Part shown: piece after piece, positions 1 through 9,678 of the stretch
Layout of the letters: every line of letters starts with the position of its first letter
Numbering within the stretch: position 1 is the stretch's first letter
Source: Micractinium sp. NFX-FRZ
Taxonomy: Eukaryota > Chlorophyta > Trebouxiophyceae > Chlorellales > Chlorellaceae
Reading direction: 5' to 3'
Length of the DNA stretch: 64,000 bases
Assembly (NCBI GenBank): GCA_029339195.1
Contig: JAPTJF010000126.1
Coordinates: 1 to 64,000 of the forward strand
The notes under the pieces: model-generated
What the model saw: the letters and a program-made list of their open reading frames with translations, nothing else
What the model was told of the DNA's origin: nothing
Databases searched by the model: none
Position numbers and translations under genes: made by a program

Positions 1-1250
1 TTGTGCTGGGATGCCGGCGCACACCGCTGGCACCTGCACCGCCTGCCATGACGTCCGCTTGCCTTTGTGTTTCTTAGTGCCTGTTGTTGTTGTTGTTGTT
101 TTTTCCTGGGCGGGCCGCGGTCCTCGGCCCCCTGGACGACCTCTCCTTTGCCCCTCGCTGCATTCGTGACGCCTCTTCTGGCTTTAGCTCACGGCAGGGG
201 GAGGTCGGGGTGCCGCCCGGTGTTTGGGTCCCCCTGCCGCTGTGCCTGCCCGTCTCCCTGCCGAGCTGCCTTGGGCAAGCTGCTCCATTCTCGTCCTGCG
301 ATGCCTTCGCGCTCGCATCTCAACGTGTCATTCATTCTGTATGCTTGATTCATTGAGCTGCACAGGTTTGTGCTGAAATGACGCCCACATTCAGTCAGTC
401 CCTTTCTGCGCCCGATTGGCCAGCCTGTGCGCTGCTGTGCCGCTTTCAGCCACCACTCCCTCCACAGGTATTGCTTGAACAGGTTAGAGGGCCCAGCCCC
501 AGCACGTTAATGTGCGGACCACCTGAAGATTCACAGTTCACAGTTCTTTCTGATCTTGGTGCATCGATCCTCCGCGACCCTTGCCTCCTTACTGCATGCC
601 CCGTTTGCCCAAGCATGCCCGTGTTCCCAGGGGTGGCTCCCAGGCGCCCGCCGCTCTGCGGTGTGCGACGGTGTGGCTGGGTGAGGGGCAGTGCGGAACT
701 GCTGTGGTTGCTGCTCGCCTGGGTGTGCTTGCGGCTGCCTGGGCCGGCTGCTGCCCTCCCGTATACGGTACGTACCCCCACCCCCACACACTCTTCCTAC
801 TTTCCTTCCCCGCCGACAGTGCCCCGTCGCCTCCCTCTCTGATTCTGTCGTGGCCTGTTGCCGCTGTCTGCTTTCCCCTGCCTGGTTGGACGCTCCACTG
901 AACTTTGGTGCCCGAGGGCAGGCTGTCGGGAGAGGAAGGGGCACGTAGCAACCCACAGGCGGCACCCTGCCGGGCAGGTTGACAGCTGCTTCCGGCGCTA
1001 CCCAAATCCGCATGCTTTGCCCTTTGCGCCACCTGCCTACGCGACGCTCCCTACTTGCTGTATCAAGGCAGTTGGACTCTGGCATGCCACCTCCCCACAT
1101 AAGAATTCAATATGGCACTGCACAGGACCGCCCACGTTTTGTTCGGTGTAGCTTGGGCACAATGTAAAGGCAGGTAGGGAGGGCAGCTCCTGGGTGCCGA
1201 CCAGTGCGCATAGCCTGGGTCACAGCAGTGTGGACATAAGGGGCAAGTCT
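1..1250. other. intergenic, no supported gene
   Basis: No open frame here shows a recognisable domain, and the frames lack coherent splice structure. The notable content is one copy (about 145-385) of a diverged repeat found again at 6895-7400. The 3' part lies downstream of the MYND gene on the minus strand and holds its probable polyadenylation signal. Confidence 0.5.
145..385. repeat. diverged non-coding repeat, copy A
   Basis: Shares an ordered series of blocks with 6895-7135 and 7245-7400: CTCGCTGCATTCGTGACGCC, TTTAGCTCACGGCAG, CTGCCCGTCTCCCTG, CTTGGG(C/T)AAGC, a CGCTCGCAT-CAA-GT-TTCATTC block, a TTGATTCATTG block, CACAGGTTTGTG and a CAGTCAGT motif. Block order is conserved while spacing varies. 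No coding potential is shared between copies. Confidence 0.7.
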
Positions 1251-1252
1251 GC

Positions 1253-1257
1253 TTACA
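1253..1257 (-). promoter_or_regulatory. TGTAA polyadenylation signal (MYND gene)
   Basis: TTACA on the plus strand reads TGTAA on the minus strand, about 96 bases after the stop of the MYND gene. TGTAA is the typical chlorophyte polyadenylation signal. Confidence 0.5.
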
Positions 1258-1352
1258 CTTCCGCGAAACAGCAGCGGGCCGGGTAGGTGAGACACGTGGT
1301 AGCGGAGTATGTGCACAGACACACACGTCGCCTACGTCATGCTGCCTCCTGC

Positions 1353-4300
1353 CTACCCCTGCAGCTGCCCGCTGTGCTGCTGCCGGCACAGCTCCACCAG
1401 CTGCGACTTCTCGATGCACCGCGAGCAGTCAACCCGCACCGCCGCCAGGTGCTCCTTCAACCGCCGCACCGGCCAGCTGCCAAAGTCTGCATCGCTGGGC
1501 GCCCCCGCTGCCATAGCTGTAGCGCCAGGCTGCTGCTGCTGCTGCTGTTGCCCAGGCTGCTGCTGCTGCTGCTCTTGCTCCCACTGCATGCGCTCCCTGT
1601 CCGTGGCCGCCGCCGCTGCTGCCGCCGCAGCAGCAAACTCGTCTGGCTGCTTCCCGCAGATCTGCTTGTGCGCCTTCCAGTGCTTTGCCTGGCACGCCTC
1701 GCTGCAGTACCGCCGCTGCTTGCAGGCGGAGCACCGCTTCAGTTTCAGCTTGGCAGCCTGCGGCGGCAGCCCCCGCGCTGTGCGGAAGTGGTTGTGCGTG
1801 CCGCAGGCGTCGCACACGCGCAGCTCCTCGAATGAGGCCGGCATGCAGTCACGAGGGGGCAAGCGCGGGAGCTTTGTGGGTGACCGGGCAAAGGAAGGCT
1901 TGTAAGCCGGCAAAATTAGCCGGAGGCTGTGCACACAAGAAGGCATGCTGCCGTAAACAGCAGCGTGACCAGCAACCTGTCCCTGCCAGGCAACAGATCT
2001 GCCTTACCCAAGGAAGCTAGCCAGCGTCCTGACCAGAACGAGGCATTGCCCAATAGACAGCAGCCTGCCAACCCACCCCACAGCGCATGCCGGCACGCAG
2101 CCGTGGTGCTCCCACGTACGCACCCAGGGCGGCAGCATCACGTCGAAAATTGCGCCTTGAGGCAGCGACTCCAAATCCTGCAGCCTCAAGCCGTGCTTTC
2201 CTCCCGAGTCCATCATGCGCGCCAAGATGCGCAGCTGCGATGCGGACGGTGGATGGACGCAGGTTGAGGGGTGCCGCGAGGCAGCCATGGGCGATGGGCG
2301 GAGGGCCGCCCAGAGCGGGGTGCGGGGCGGGACAGAGCAGAGCAGAGCAGAGCAAGCACGGAAGCAAGTGCCCAGGGGCAGTTGTGCTGGGCGCAGGTGG
2401 TTGGGCACACATGCCTGTGGAGGCAGTTTGGGCGATGAGAGCAATGCACCGGCGACTTGCAGTGAGCACCGCTGTGGACAAAGGAGGCCCAGAGGGTGAG
2501 GCTGGCAGGCACCGGGCATGGAGCACCCGGCGCATGGCTTGCCTGAATGGAGTCGGGCCCGTAGCGCTTCAGGAAGTCGGACTGGGCCTCCAGGGGCAGG
2601 CAGCCCAGCGCGCCGCAGATGCCGAAGCAGCACACCCGCACGCGGTACTCCGGGTGTAGTATATACTTGCGCAGGCGGGGCACCAGCGCGTGGCGCTGCT
2701 CCGCAGCCAGCGGGTGCTGCAAGCAGGAGCGAGTAGATTAAGATATCAGGTGGCAAGCCCGGCAAGCAGCGGCGCCGTCTGGCAGGGGGCGGTGTGTCAT
2801 GGCTGGTGGAGCAAGCGGCACATGCTGAAGACGAAGGCAAACGTGTGCCACGCAGTTGCTGCTGTAAAGCCGCATGCAAGCGGCGCACCCTGGCCCGAGG
2901 GTGCGCACCTCCTTGACGTTGGCGCACGGGCCCACGGCGGTGAGCAGCCCATGCAGCATGATGTGCATGAGCAGCTCCATGCAGGCCTGCAGGTGGTAGG
3001 CAGCATGATGTTCATGAGCAGGTCAACGCAGGCCTGCACGTGGCACAAGCGGCGGGCAGCAGGGGGGGCATGAGCAGGTTCATGCAGGTCTGCAGGTGGT
3101 GGGCAGCATTGTGGGCATGAGCAGCTCACACAAGCCTGCAGGTGGCGCAGGCCGGCAAGCAGCAGGGTACGCGGGGGGACACAGGCTGGGAAGGAGAGGT
3201 GCACGAGTTGCGGAAGCTTCATTTTCATTCACATGAACAGTCCGTCAGTTTGTCAGGTGGACTTGCCAGGGTTCCTGCTCCGTGGCCTCTCTCACTGAAG
3301 CCTCCCCTCTTGCAACCCACGACACACCTTGCCACCACTCCATCCTGCGCACCACACCTGTGCGCCACCAAGGGCGCATGCTACACCCTCCCACCGACCA
3401 ACCAACTCCCAGCCATTTCGGCCCCCGTTTGCCTCGTGTGGAGTATCCTGCTTGAATGTCTCTGCCCTGCCCCACCCCACCCCATGTTCCCCACCCCACC
3501 CAAAGCCATCGCACCTCTGTCGCGTTGTGAAGCATGGCATTGTTGTCCGAGGCAGCAACAAACTCTTGCAGCGCCTCGCTGTCCGCTATGCGGTCGCAGG
3601 TGGACAGCGCGGCAGCCGGCACACCCGCGTGCAGCATGGCTGCAGCATGGTGGGGGCAACAGCAGGGTGGGAGGCGGTGGAAGAAGAGGGCCGGTGGGCA
3701 GGGCGGCAGCCGGCACACCGCGTGCGCCACGGCTGGAGCACACAGTGGAAGGCTTAAAGGCAGCGCGGTGCAGGGGAGGAAGGGAGGATGGAGGTGTGAA
3801 AGGGGCCTGGGTTGAGCGCAGCCTCCCCAGTCAGCAGCGGGCTGCGCCTGCCCTGGTGCCAGCTTGGGGCGGGGGCAAGGGGTTCAAAAGGTTCCTGCTA
3901 CACCTGGGGCTGTGCAGCTGTGGCACTGCAGAAGAAGTGCTGCAGCGGGCACCTGCCTGGCCCAGAGCCCCGCAGAGGCAGCACATCCCACGCAGGCAGG
4001 CAGGAGGGAAGGAAGGAAGGGAGGAAGGCGGTGCACTGCGCCTTGACCACGCAGTACATCCCACCCAGGCTGTGCAGTGCGCCTCACCTAGGCAGTACGT
4101 CTTGGGCGCCTGCGTGGCCAGGTTGCGCAGGATGTGCATCGCAAACATGGCGTCCGGCACGTTGAAGGAGGGGGAGGCGGGGTCCAGGTGGGGCAGCTGC
4201 AGCCGCACCGCTGCGGCGGCCGCGGCGGCTGTGCCCCCCACGCCGCCAGCTGCGCCTCGGCTGCCACCAGCCGCGTCCCCACTGCCGCCTGCGAGCTGCA

Positions 4301-5680
4301 GGAAGGACTGCGGGGCCGTGCCGCTCAGGTTGAACAGCACGTTGCGTGCCTCCTCTACGAGGTCGCAAGAAAGCAGCTGGTGGAGGCGGGGCGCCACGCG
4401 GCGCGACAGCAGCGTGGCAATCACTGCCTCGCTGCCGTCCAGCGCCGCCAGGTTCTGCAAGCACTTGAGCGCTCTGCAGGCGGGTGGGTTGAGTGGCAGG
4501 TGGGGGTGGGCTGGGCATTTGTCAGTACTGGGGGTGTGAGGGGCGGGGAGTCGAGCTCTGCCGCAGCTGCCTGCCAAAGCGCCAGCAAGCTGCCCAGCCG
4601 CACATCTGGCCTGCCGCCTCAACTGCCAGTGCATGGCGTGCCCAGCCCCAAACCTCCCCGATGCCACTCTGCCTGCTCGGCCAGCCCGCCCCCCCCCCCC
4701 TGCCAGCCTGCATAGCCGCCCACACCACACGTGCCCACCAACCCAGCCCAGCCCACCCTCACCTGTACACGCTCCAGTAGCACCGCGTCTCTGACTCCTC
4801 CAGCAGATCACAAGCATGGTCCACCAGCAGGGCCGCCATGCGGCCCGCCAGCTGCGGCTGCTGCACGTAGGAGGCGAGGAGGGTGAAGGCCAGCTCCCAG
4901 CGCTCGCGCTCCGGCTCGCCCACCCTCGGCCGCGGCTGGCGCAGCAGCGCCTCGGCGATGCTCAGCAGGCGGGGGCTGGCCGCCAGGGCGGCCTCTCTGT
5001 TGGGGACGCTGTCCAGGAGGTTCGTCAGCACGCCCAGCGCGCCCACTTGTATGACCATCTGCACGTGTCCAGCACCCAGCTGGGGAATGGCAAGGTACGG
5101 GGCCTCCCCCGCCAAGCCTACGGCGTGCCCCGCCCGCTCCATGGGCACGGTCGGCGGGGCTGCTGCCAGACGAGCGGCCGCCGGGATGAAACGGTACAGA
5201 GGCGGCCGGTGCACTTTGACGCGTGAAAGCAGCTCCAGGGCATTCACCCCCTGCATCTGGAGCGGTGGCGCCGCCGGGCGGTCAAGGACGGCGCTCAGCA
5301 GCTGGGCGATGGGTGCTGCCGCGACGAGCTCCGCTTTCAGGGCTGCGCGGTCGGGGTGGGCGGCGTCTGCGAGCCACTCCAGGGTGCCAGACATCAGGCT
5401 GGCATTGTCCCCCTGCATCCCGGGACCGAATAACAAGTAAATATACAGTCAGCTAGGGGGGCAGCAGAGCTGGCCAGGTGAGAGCGTGCGTGAAAAGCCC
5501 GTGGGCCGTGCTCCGGGCGGCGGCGGGAGCGGCGGCTGGCGGATGCAGGTGGGTGCTTGCCTGGAGGGCCAGCCGCGCGGCGCGCAGTATATCGTCTGAA
5601 TGCGCAGTTGCCCGCATGCCTTTGGCCCGGAGAGCCGCAGCCAGGCCCTCCGGGGGTGGCGGGCACCCGGTGAGAACCAT
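1353..5680 (-). CDS. ARM-like repeat and MYND zinc-finger protein
   Basis: Eight exons, in transcription order: 5680-5561, 5412-4763, 4473-4088, 3639-3515, 2986-2909, 2716-2543, 2234-2124 and about 1871-1353. All phases agree, giving about 720 residues from the ATG at 5678-5680. Residues 1 to about 548 are helical and ARM-like (segments such as ALKCLQNLAALDGSEAV). A canonical MYND finger follows, with C568, C571, C595, C598, C604, C608, H616 and C620. Then comes a Gln-rich linker and a C-terminal SAP-like helix pair (RRLKEHLAAVRVDCSRCIEK). MYND fingers bind proline-rich partners, and with ARM repeats they suggest a scaffold; the specific function is not known. The introns after exons 1 and 6 use GC donors (CAG|GCAAGC). 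The intron before exon 5 carries an array of decoy exon starts. The exact start of exon 8 is the least certain boundary. Confidence 0.88.
2960..3145 (-). repeat. array of partial exon-start copies in the MYND gene
   Basis: Reading the minus strand, the real exon 5 start (2986 downward: GCCTGCATGGAGCTGCTCATG) is preceded by three decayed copies around 3000-3048, 3060-3095 and 3100-3140. They share the GCCTGC...CTGCTCATG...ATCATGCTGCC core and the CACCTGCAG acceptor. Only the innermost copy continues into coherent ARM-like coding sequence and a good donor at 2908. Confidence 0.75.
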
Positions 5681-6427
5681 ATCGCCGGCTCTTGCTGCTT
5701 GCAGTACTTTACAGGTCCGGTTGATATCATGGGCGAGCCAGGCAGGTGCACAACTCGCAGGGTGGTCGCCCTGCTGAGCATGCTGGGGGGGCGGCGACGG
5801 CTGAGCCCTTGCACACCCCTCGGCATTGTATTGCTCTCATCAGGGCTGTGTGCATGTGGATTATACGGAAGCGCTCTATTGAAAGCTTGCAAGGTGGATG
5901 TTTTTGGCCAGGGCCCTCCTCTCGGGGTGCCACTGGCCACGCCCGGCTGCCCAGCGGCACTGTTGCCTTCCTGCCTTCCTCCTTTTTCACGCGGCTTGCG
6001 TCATGCCTGTCAGAGTCTGGCGTTGAAGATGAAATCAACCAAGAATGGCGAGAGGGGCGGGTATCCAACTTACCAGCCGCGCTCTCTGTCTTCTAACTTC
6101 TCTTCCCGCAAACCGCGATGTCGGCTGGAATCCCGGGCGGTGAAATTTGTTTTGGTGGTGGTGGTGGGGGCTCCACTGCCCCACTGGGCCACATTAGATC
6201 ACAGGAAGGCTCAGAAGCGGAGGAGGCTCCTGATTCCCCACCCTCCCCTTCAGTGATAGCGTGGGCCTAATAGCCCCGCACAGATGCATCTCGTCTCCCA
6301 CCATTCACAGAGCTTGGCATGTGCGTGACCTCAGCCCCTCACAACCAAGCGCTTCAGTTGGCTGATGTATGTAGCGAGGTAGGAAGGGGCAGCATGCACC
6401 TCGCCATGCACCAACCAGCACAGTGGA

Positions 6428-6480
6428 GCTGAAAGGACACTGCGCATGTCCACTGTGCTGAAAGGACACTGCGCATGTCC
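6428..6480. repeat. short tandem direct repeat
   Basis: GCTGAAAGGACACTGCGCATGTCC occurs twice in succession, separated by a few bases (ACTGT), just downstream (tRNA sense) of the tRNA gene. Confidence 0.85.
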
Positions 6481-6523
6481 TGATTTGTGAATGTTACTCC
6501 TGCTCCAATGTCTTCATTTGAGG

Positions 6524-6527
6524 AAAA
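6524..6527 (-). terminator. Pol III terminator of tRNA-Leu
   Basis: AAAA on the plus strand is TTTT on the tRNA strand, seven bases past the 3' end of the tRNA. This is the minimal RNA polymerase III termination signal. Confidence 0.6.
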
Positions 6528-6533
6528 GCGTTT

Positions 6534-6612
6534 GACACGAGCAGGATTTGAACCTGCGCCCTTTCGGACTGCGACCTGAACACAGCGCCTTGGACCGCTC
6601 GGCCATCGTGTC
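6534..6612 (-). tRNA. tRNA-Leu (anticodon CAG)
   Basis: On the minus strand the acceptor stem GACACGA/TCGTGTC pairs over 7 bp. The D arm has GCC/GGC, and its A box reads TGGCCGAGCGG. The anticodon stem CTGTG/CGCAG (one G-T pair) closes the loop TTCAGGT with anticodon CAG (plus-strand bases 6576-6578), which decodes CUG. An 11-base variable region (class II, as expected for Leu) is followed by the T arm GCAGG-TTCAAAT-CCTGC, which supplies the B box. There is no intron and CCA is not encoded. A TTTT terminator follows. CUG is very common in the coding exons of this window, which fits a CAG-anticodon tRNA. Confidence 0.95.
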
Positions 6613-6894
6613 GATGGTGTGTTAATGGCGAACCGGGGTGATCCGGTCGGGTGTTCGCATGACCGCGCCGGATTTCCAGCTGGACATATCAGTCAAAAAC
6701 TCAATTTCAGAAGTAGCCAGCCGGCGAGAATTTGACTTTGTTTAAGTGACGATGAGCTGTATGATTTCAAGGGACGTTTCTATGCAAGGCGGGGAGCAAG
6801 TTAGGCCTCGCATTGTGACGGTTTGGGATGCCTTCACAGGTGGACCACCCACATCCCTCGAGATGCCCGATGGAGAGCAAACCAGTTGTGCCGC

Positions 6895-7135
6895 TGTGGA
6901 CCCCCTCGCTGCATTCGTGACGCCCCTTGTGACTTTAGCTCACGGCAGTGGGGAGGGGGGGGTCTCGCCTGGTGTGATGGGTCCCCATGCTGCGGTGCCT
7001 GCCCGTCTCCCTGCAGAGCAGCCTTGGGTAAGCTGGTCTGATCTCGCCCTGCATTGCTCTAGCGCTTGCATCTCAATGTTTCATTCAGGTTTGATTGCTT
7101 AATTGATCAGCACAGGCCAAGACGTGTAACCCGCG
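6895..7135. repeat. diverged non-coding repeat, copy B
   Basis: Aligns block for block with 145-385, including the long shared blocks CTCGCTGCATTCGTGACGCC and GGTGCCTGCCCGTCTCCCTG. The end of the unit overlaps the first CAGTCAGTCAGT motif. Confidence 0.75.
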
Positions 7136-7244
7136 CTCAGTCAGTCAGTCGGCTGTGCCGGGTACCGGAGACCCGCACTCAGTCAGTCAGTGCTTTGCCC
7201 ATCTCCCAGCGGTCCCTTCCCACCTTCACCATCCTATGGTTTGC

Positions 7245-7400
7245 GTGGCATCCTGCCTGCTCTCCCTTGTCCCTACGGGCTGGCCTTGGGTAAGCCGTGC
7301 CGTCTCCCACCCTGCGGTGCTTTTTGCGCTCGCATTCCAATGTTTCATTCGTTCGTTTGTTTGTTTGATTCATTGGGCACCACAGGTTTGTGATGGCATG
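7245..7400. repeat. diverged non-coding repeat, copy C
   Basis: Matches the second half of copy A: CTTGGGTAAGC, GCGCTCGCATTCCAATGTTTC, TTTGATTCATTGGGC and CACAGGTTTGTGATGGC. It is preceded by the second CAGTCAGTCAGT motif, so B and C look like a tandem pair. Confidence 0.7.
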
Positions 7401-8369
7401 GCGTGTATCCGCCACTGACAGACACACGGCCGTGCCTCCAGCATCCGGCACATCCCGGCGCTCCCATCAGCTGCAGCACTGCACACCCTGCCAGTACACA
7501 GCGGATGTGCGCAGGCAGCTGTTTGGCTGGACGGCTGCTGATGCCTTCCTGGATCCGCCGCGCACCAGCGAGCAGCTCGCAGCCCTGCTGCCTGTGCTCT
7601 CTGCTGGGTGGGCGGGTGCCGCCTGGGTTCACTTGGGCGATGGCCCGGGCCAGCCTGGAGGGGCGACCACAGAGGCTGACGCCGTTGCAATTGTGCTCGG
7701 CTCCCTTGGCTGGCAGCTGGGTGGCTACCCTGTCTCCCTGCCCCACTTCCGTGTGCGGCAAGTCACTCAGCTGCAGCTGGCTGGCTTGCACTGCAGCGCT
7801 TTGCTACCTTGAGGCTGAGGCAGCGGAAGAGTGCCCATGCGGCTCACCCAACCCTCACCCTGGCCGCGGCCACCCCTGCTGGGGACTGCCCTGTGCCTGC
7901 CGCTGTGTGCACAACCCTGGCTGCTCAGCTTGGTGGGCAGCAGCCCACGCGCCTGCAGCTCTGGTGCACCATTCTGGGCCAGCGCCTGGCCAGCGCACAT
8001 GCAGTGCTGAGGTGGCGGCGGCGGAGGTGGCACTCAGTGTGGGGTGGGGACTGGATGCGATTGTGCGTCACGAACCTTATGCATAAACCTGTCACATACA
8101 CAAGCAGGTGTTCAAGAGGCATATTTCGTAAACTCGCTCCAGCCTTCCGGGCTCAAGCGCTCGGTTCCGCGATCTCGGCATCGATGTGCTGCGGTGCGTC
8201 TGCGGTTAGAGCCTTGGGGAAGCTGCCTTTGGCGATAACGTCCCGCAGCAAACCCCAAGTGCTCCTCGTGAACCTCCGGTGCTGCCCTAAGGCGCTGCTA
8301 TTCCCGTTTGCAGGATAGAGATTCCCGCGTCAATTACTTCGAAGCGTGCAGGGGCCCTGCTGTGGCGCG

Positions 8370-9678
8370 ATGCAACGGCCCGGCAGCGGCAGCCGCCCCG
8401 GTGGCGGCGGGGGGCAGCAGTCCCCGCCCCCGTGGCAGCTGAAAACGGAGCTATGCCAATGGCACAGCACCGCTCGCGGCTGCGCCCGCGGCAGCGCCTG
8501 CTGGTTTGCTCACGGAACGCAGGAGCTGCAGCGCCCGCGCAGGCTGGAGGTGCGCTGGGCCCCACCTGCCTGCCCACATGCCCCCGCCCGCCCGCCTCCC
8601 CCCGGCAGACGCATCCCGCTCTTCCGCGGTGCACATGGCAGCAGGGCTTCCGGAACGGTGCCTGCTCCTGTTGAAGGCCAGCCGGCCATGTTTGCCCTGA
8701 CTGATGTTGGTGGACAGCTGTTGACCTCGGCTGCTGCTGCCTTCCTCCTGCTGCTGGCACCCCACCACTTGCAGGCTGCGGGCGCACGCCTGGCGTCTGA
8801 TCCTCAGGCAGTGGCCTTGCAGGTGGCCCAGGAGCTGTGCCGCTGCTTGACATCAGCCCTGAAGGACATACAGGCGCAGCGCTGGCAGGGCGCCCAGGAC
8901 GCGCTACAGCAGGCGCCAGTGTTGGACGCCAAAACGCTGCTGCAGCAGCACAGGCTGGAGCGGGAGGTCGGGGACACGCTGAGCCAGGCTGTGGATGCTG
9001 CACGCGCCGCCTGGAAACAGGTGCAAGGGCGTGTCGGCGGCAGCACTGCCGACGGCACTGCTGGCGGCGGCAGCGGCTCCCACGGCGGCCAGCAGCACAG
9101 TCAGCATCCATCCCCCCCGCCGCTGCCGCCCCTGGCGCCCGTGCCACGGCAGCAGCAGCAGCGGCCGTCCCCACCGGACCCGCCTGCGTTGCAGCACCTG
9201 CCACAGCGGCAGCAGCAGCAGCAGCAGCAACAACACACGTTCCCGCCACCCCCACCGCCCCCGCCGTGTCCACCACATCAGCAGCAGCAGCAGCAGCGCA
9301 TCATGCCACCGCCGATGCCTCTCCTGCCGGGCAGCTGGGGCACGTCCCCTCTGCCACCACCCCAGCCTCACCTGCTGCTGCCACCACAGGAGCCGCGGCC
9401 TAGACAGCTGGTGCCGCAGCTGCGGGTGCCCCACCAGCAGCCACAGCCCCACCAGCTGCTGCCACCACAGCGCTCTCAGCAGCCTCAGCAGGCGCTGATC
9501 CAGCAGCTGCTGCCTGCGGTGCCTCAGCAGCCGGTGCTGCAGCAGTCACTGATGCAGCACCTGCTGCCTCCGGTGCGTCAGCAACCGCTGCTGCAGCATC
9601 CCGTGCCTCCGCAGCCACAGCAGTGGGGGGAGCAGGAGGAGGCTGCCAGCTCAGCAAAGGCGGAGGAGGACCCTTACC
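8370..9678 (+). other. giant gene exon 1: CCCH finger and Q/P-rich region
   Basis: The first ATG lies at 8370; the longer open frame upstream begins with GTG and is unlikely as a eukaryotic start. The zinc finger has C-x8-C-x5-C-x3-H spacing (C29, C38, C44, H48), typical of RNA-binding CCCH fingers, but only one finger is present. A helical stretch (about residues 110-220) follows, then roughly 200 residues rich in Gln and Pro with several CAG runs. The most consistent donor is CAG|GCAGGC after 9678, a GC donor, because it gives phase 0 into the exon at 10074. Confidence 0.7.

Larger units (their letters stand above)
5681..6533. other. intergenic upstream of MYND gene
   Basis: This stretch should contain the minus-strand MYND promoter, although no convincing TATA element is visible. 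It holds a short tandem repeat at 6428-6480 and is otherwise unremarkable. Open frames here are short, with no domain signal. Confidence 0.5.
6613..8369. other. intergenic upstream of giant helicase gene
   Basis: No frame here has a recognisable product. Two copies of the 145-385 repeat family lie at about 6895-7135 and 7245-7400, linked by CTCAGTCAGTCAGT motifs at 7137-7150 and 7178-7191. The sequence just before the ATG at 8370 probably includes the 5' untranslated region and promoter of the giant gene. An acceptor-like tract (CCCGTTTGCAG, near 8305-8315) could mark a 5' UTR intron. Confidence 0.5.

Noticed and set aside
2960..3145. CRISPR-like array because of regularly spaced short repeats
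   Set aside because: Repeats are diverged, match the adjacent exon start and acceptor, and the organism is eukaryotic.
6746..7102. Plus-strand frame of 118 codons inside repeat copy B
   Set aside because: The frame is not conserved in repeat copies A or C, so it is not coding.
7390..7812. Plus-strand frame of 140 codons upstream of the giant gene
   Set aside because: It has no domain, overlaps the repeat family, lacks splice continuity to the exon at 8370 and is low-complexity.
8346..8369. Upstream extension of the first giant-gene frame starting at GTG
   Set aside because: Non-ATG starts are unlikely in a nuclear gene; the first ATG in frame is 8370.
8287..9276. Long minus-strand open frame (329 codons) antisense to the first giant-gene exon
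   Set aside because: It is the reverse complement of the Q/P-rich coding exon; its Ala/Gly/Arg composition is what GC-rich sequence with CAG runs gives in antisense, and there is no domain.
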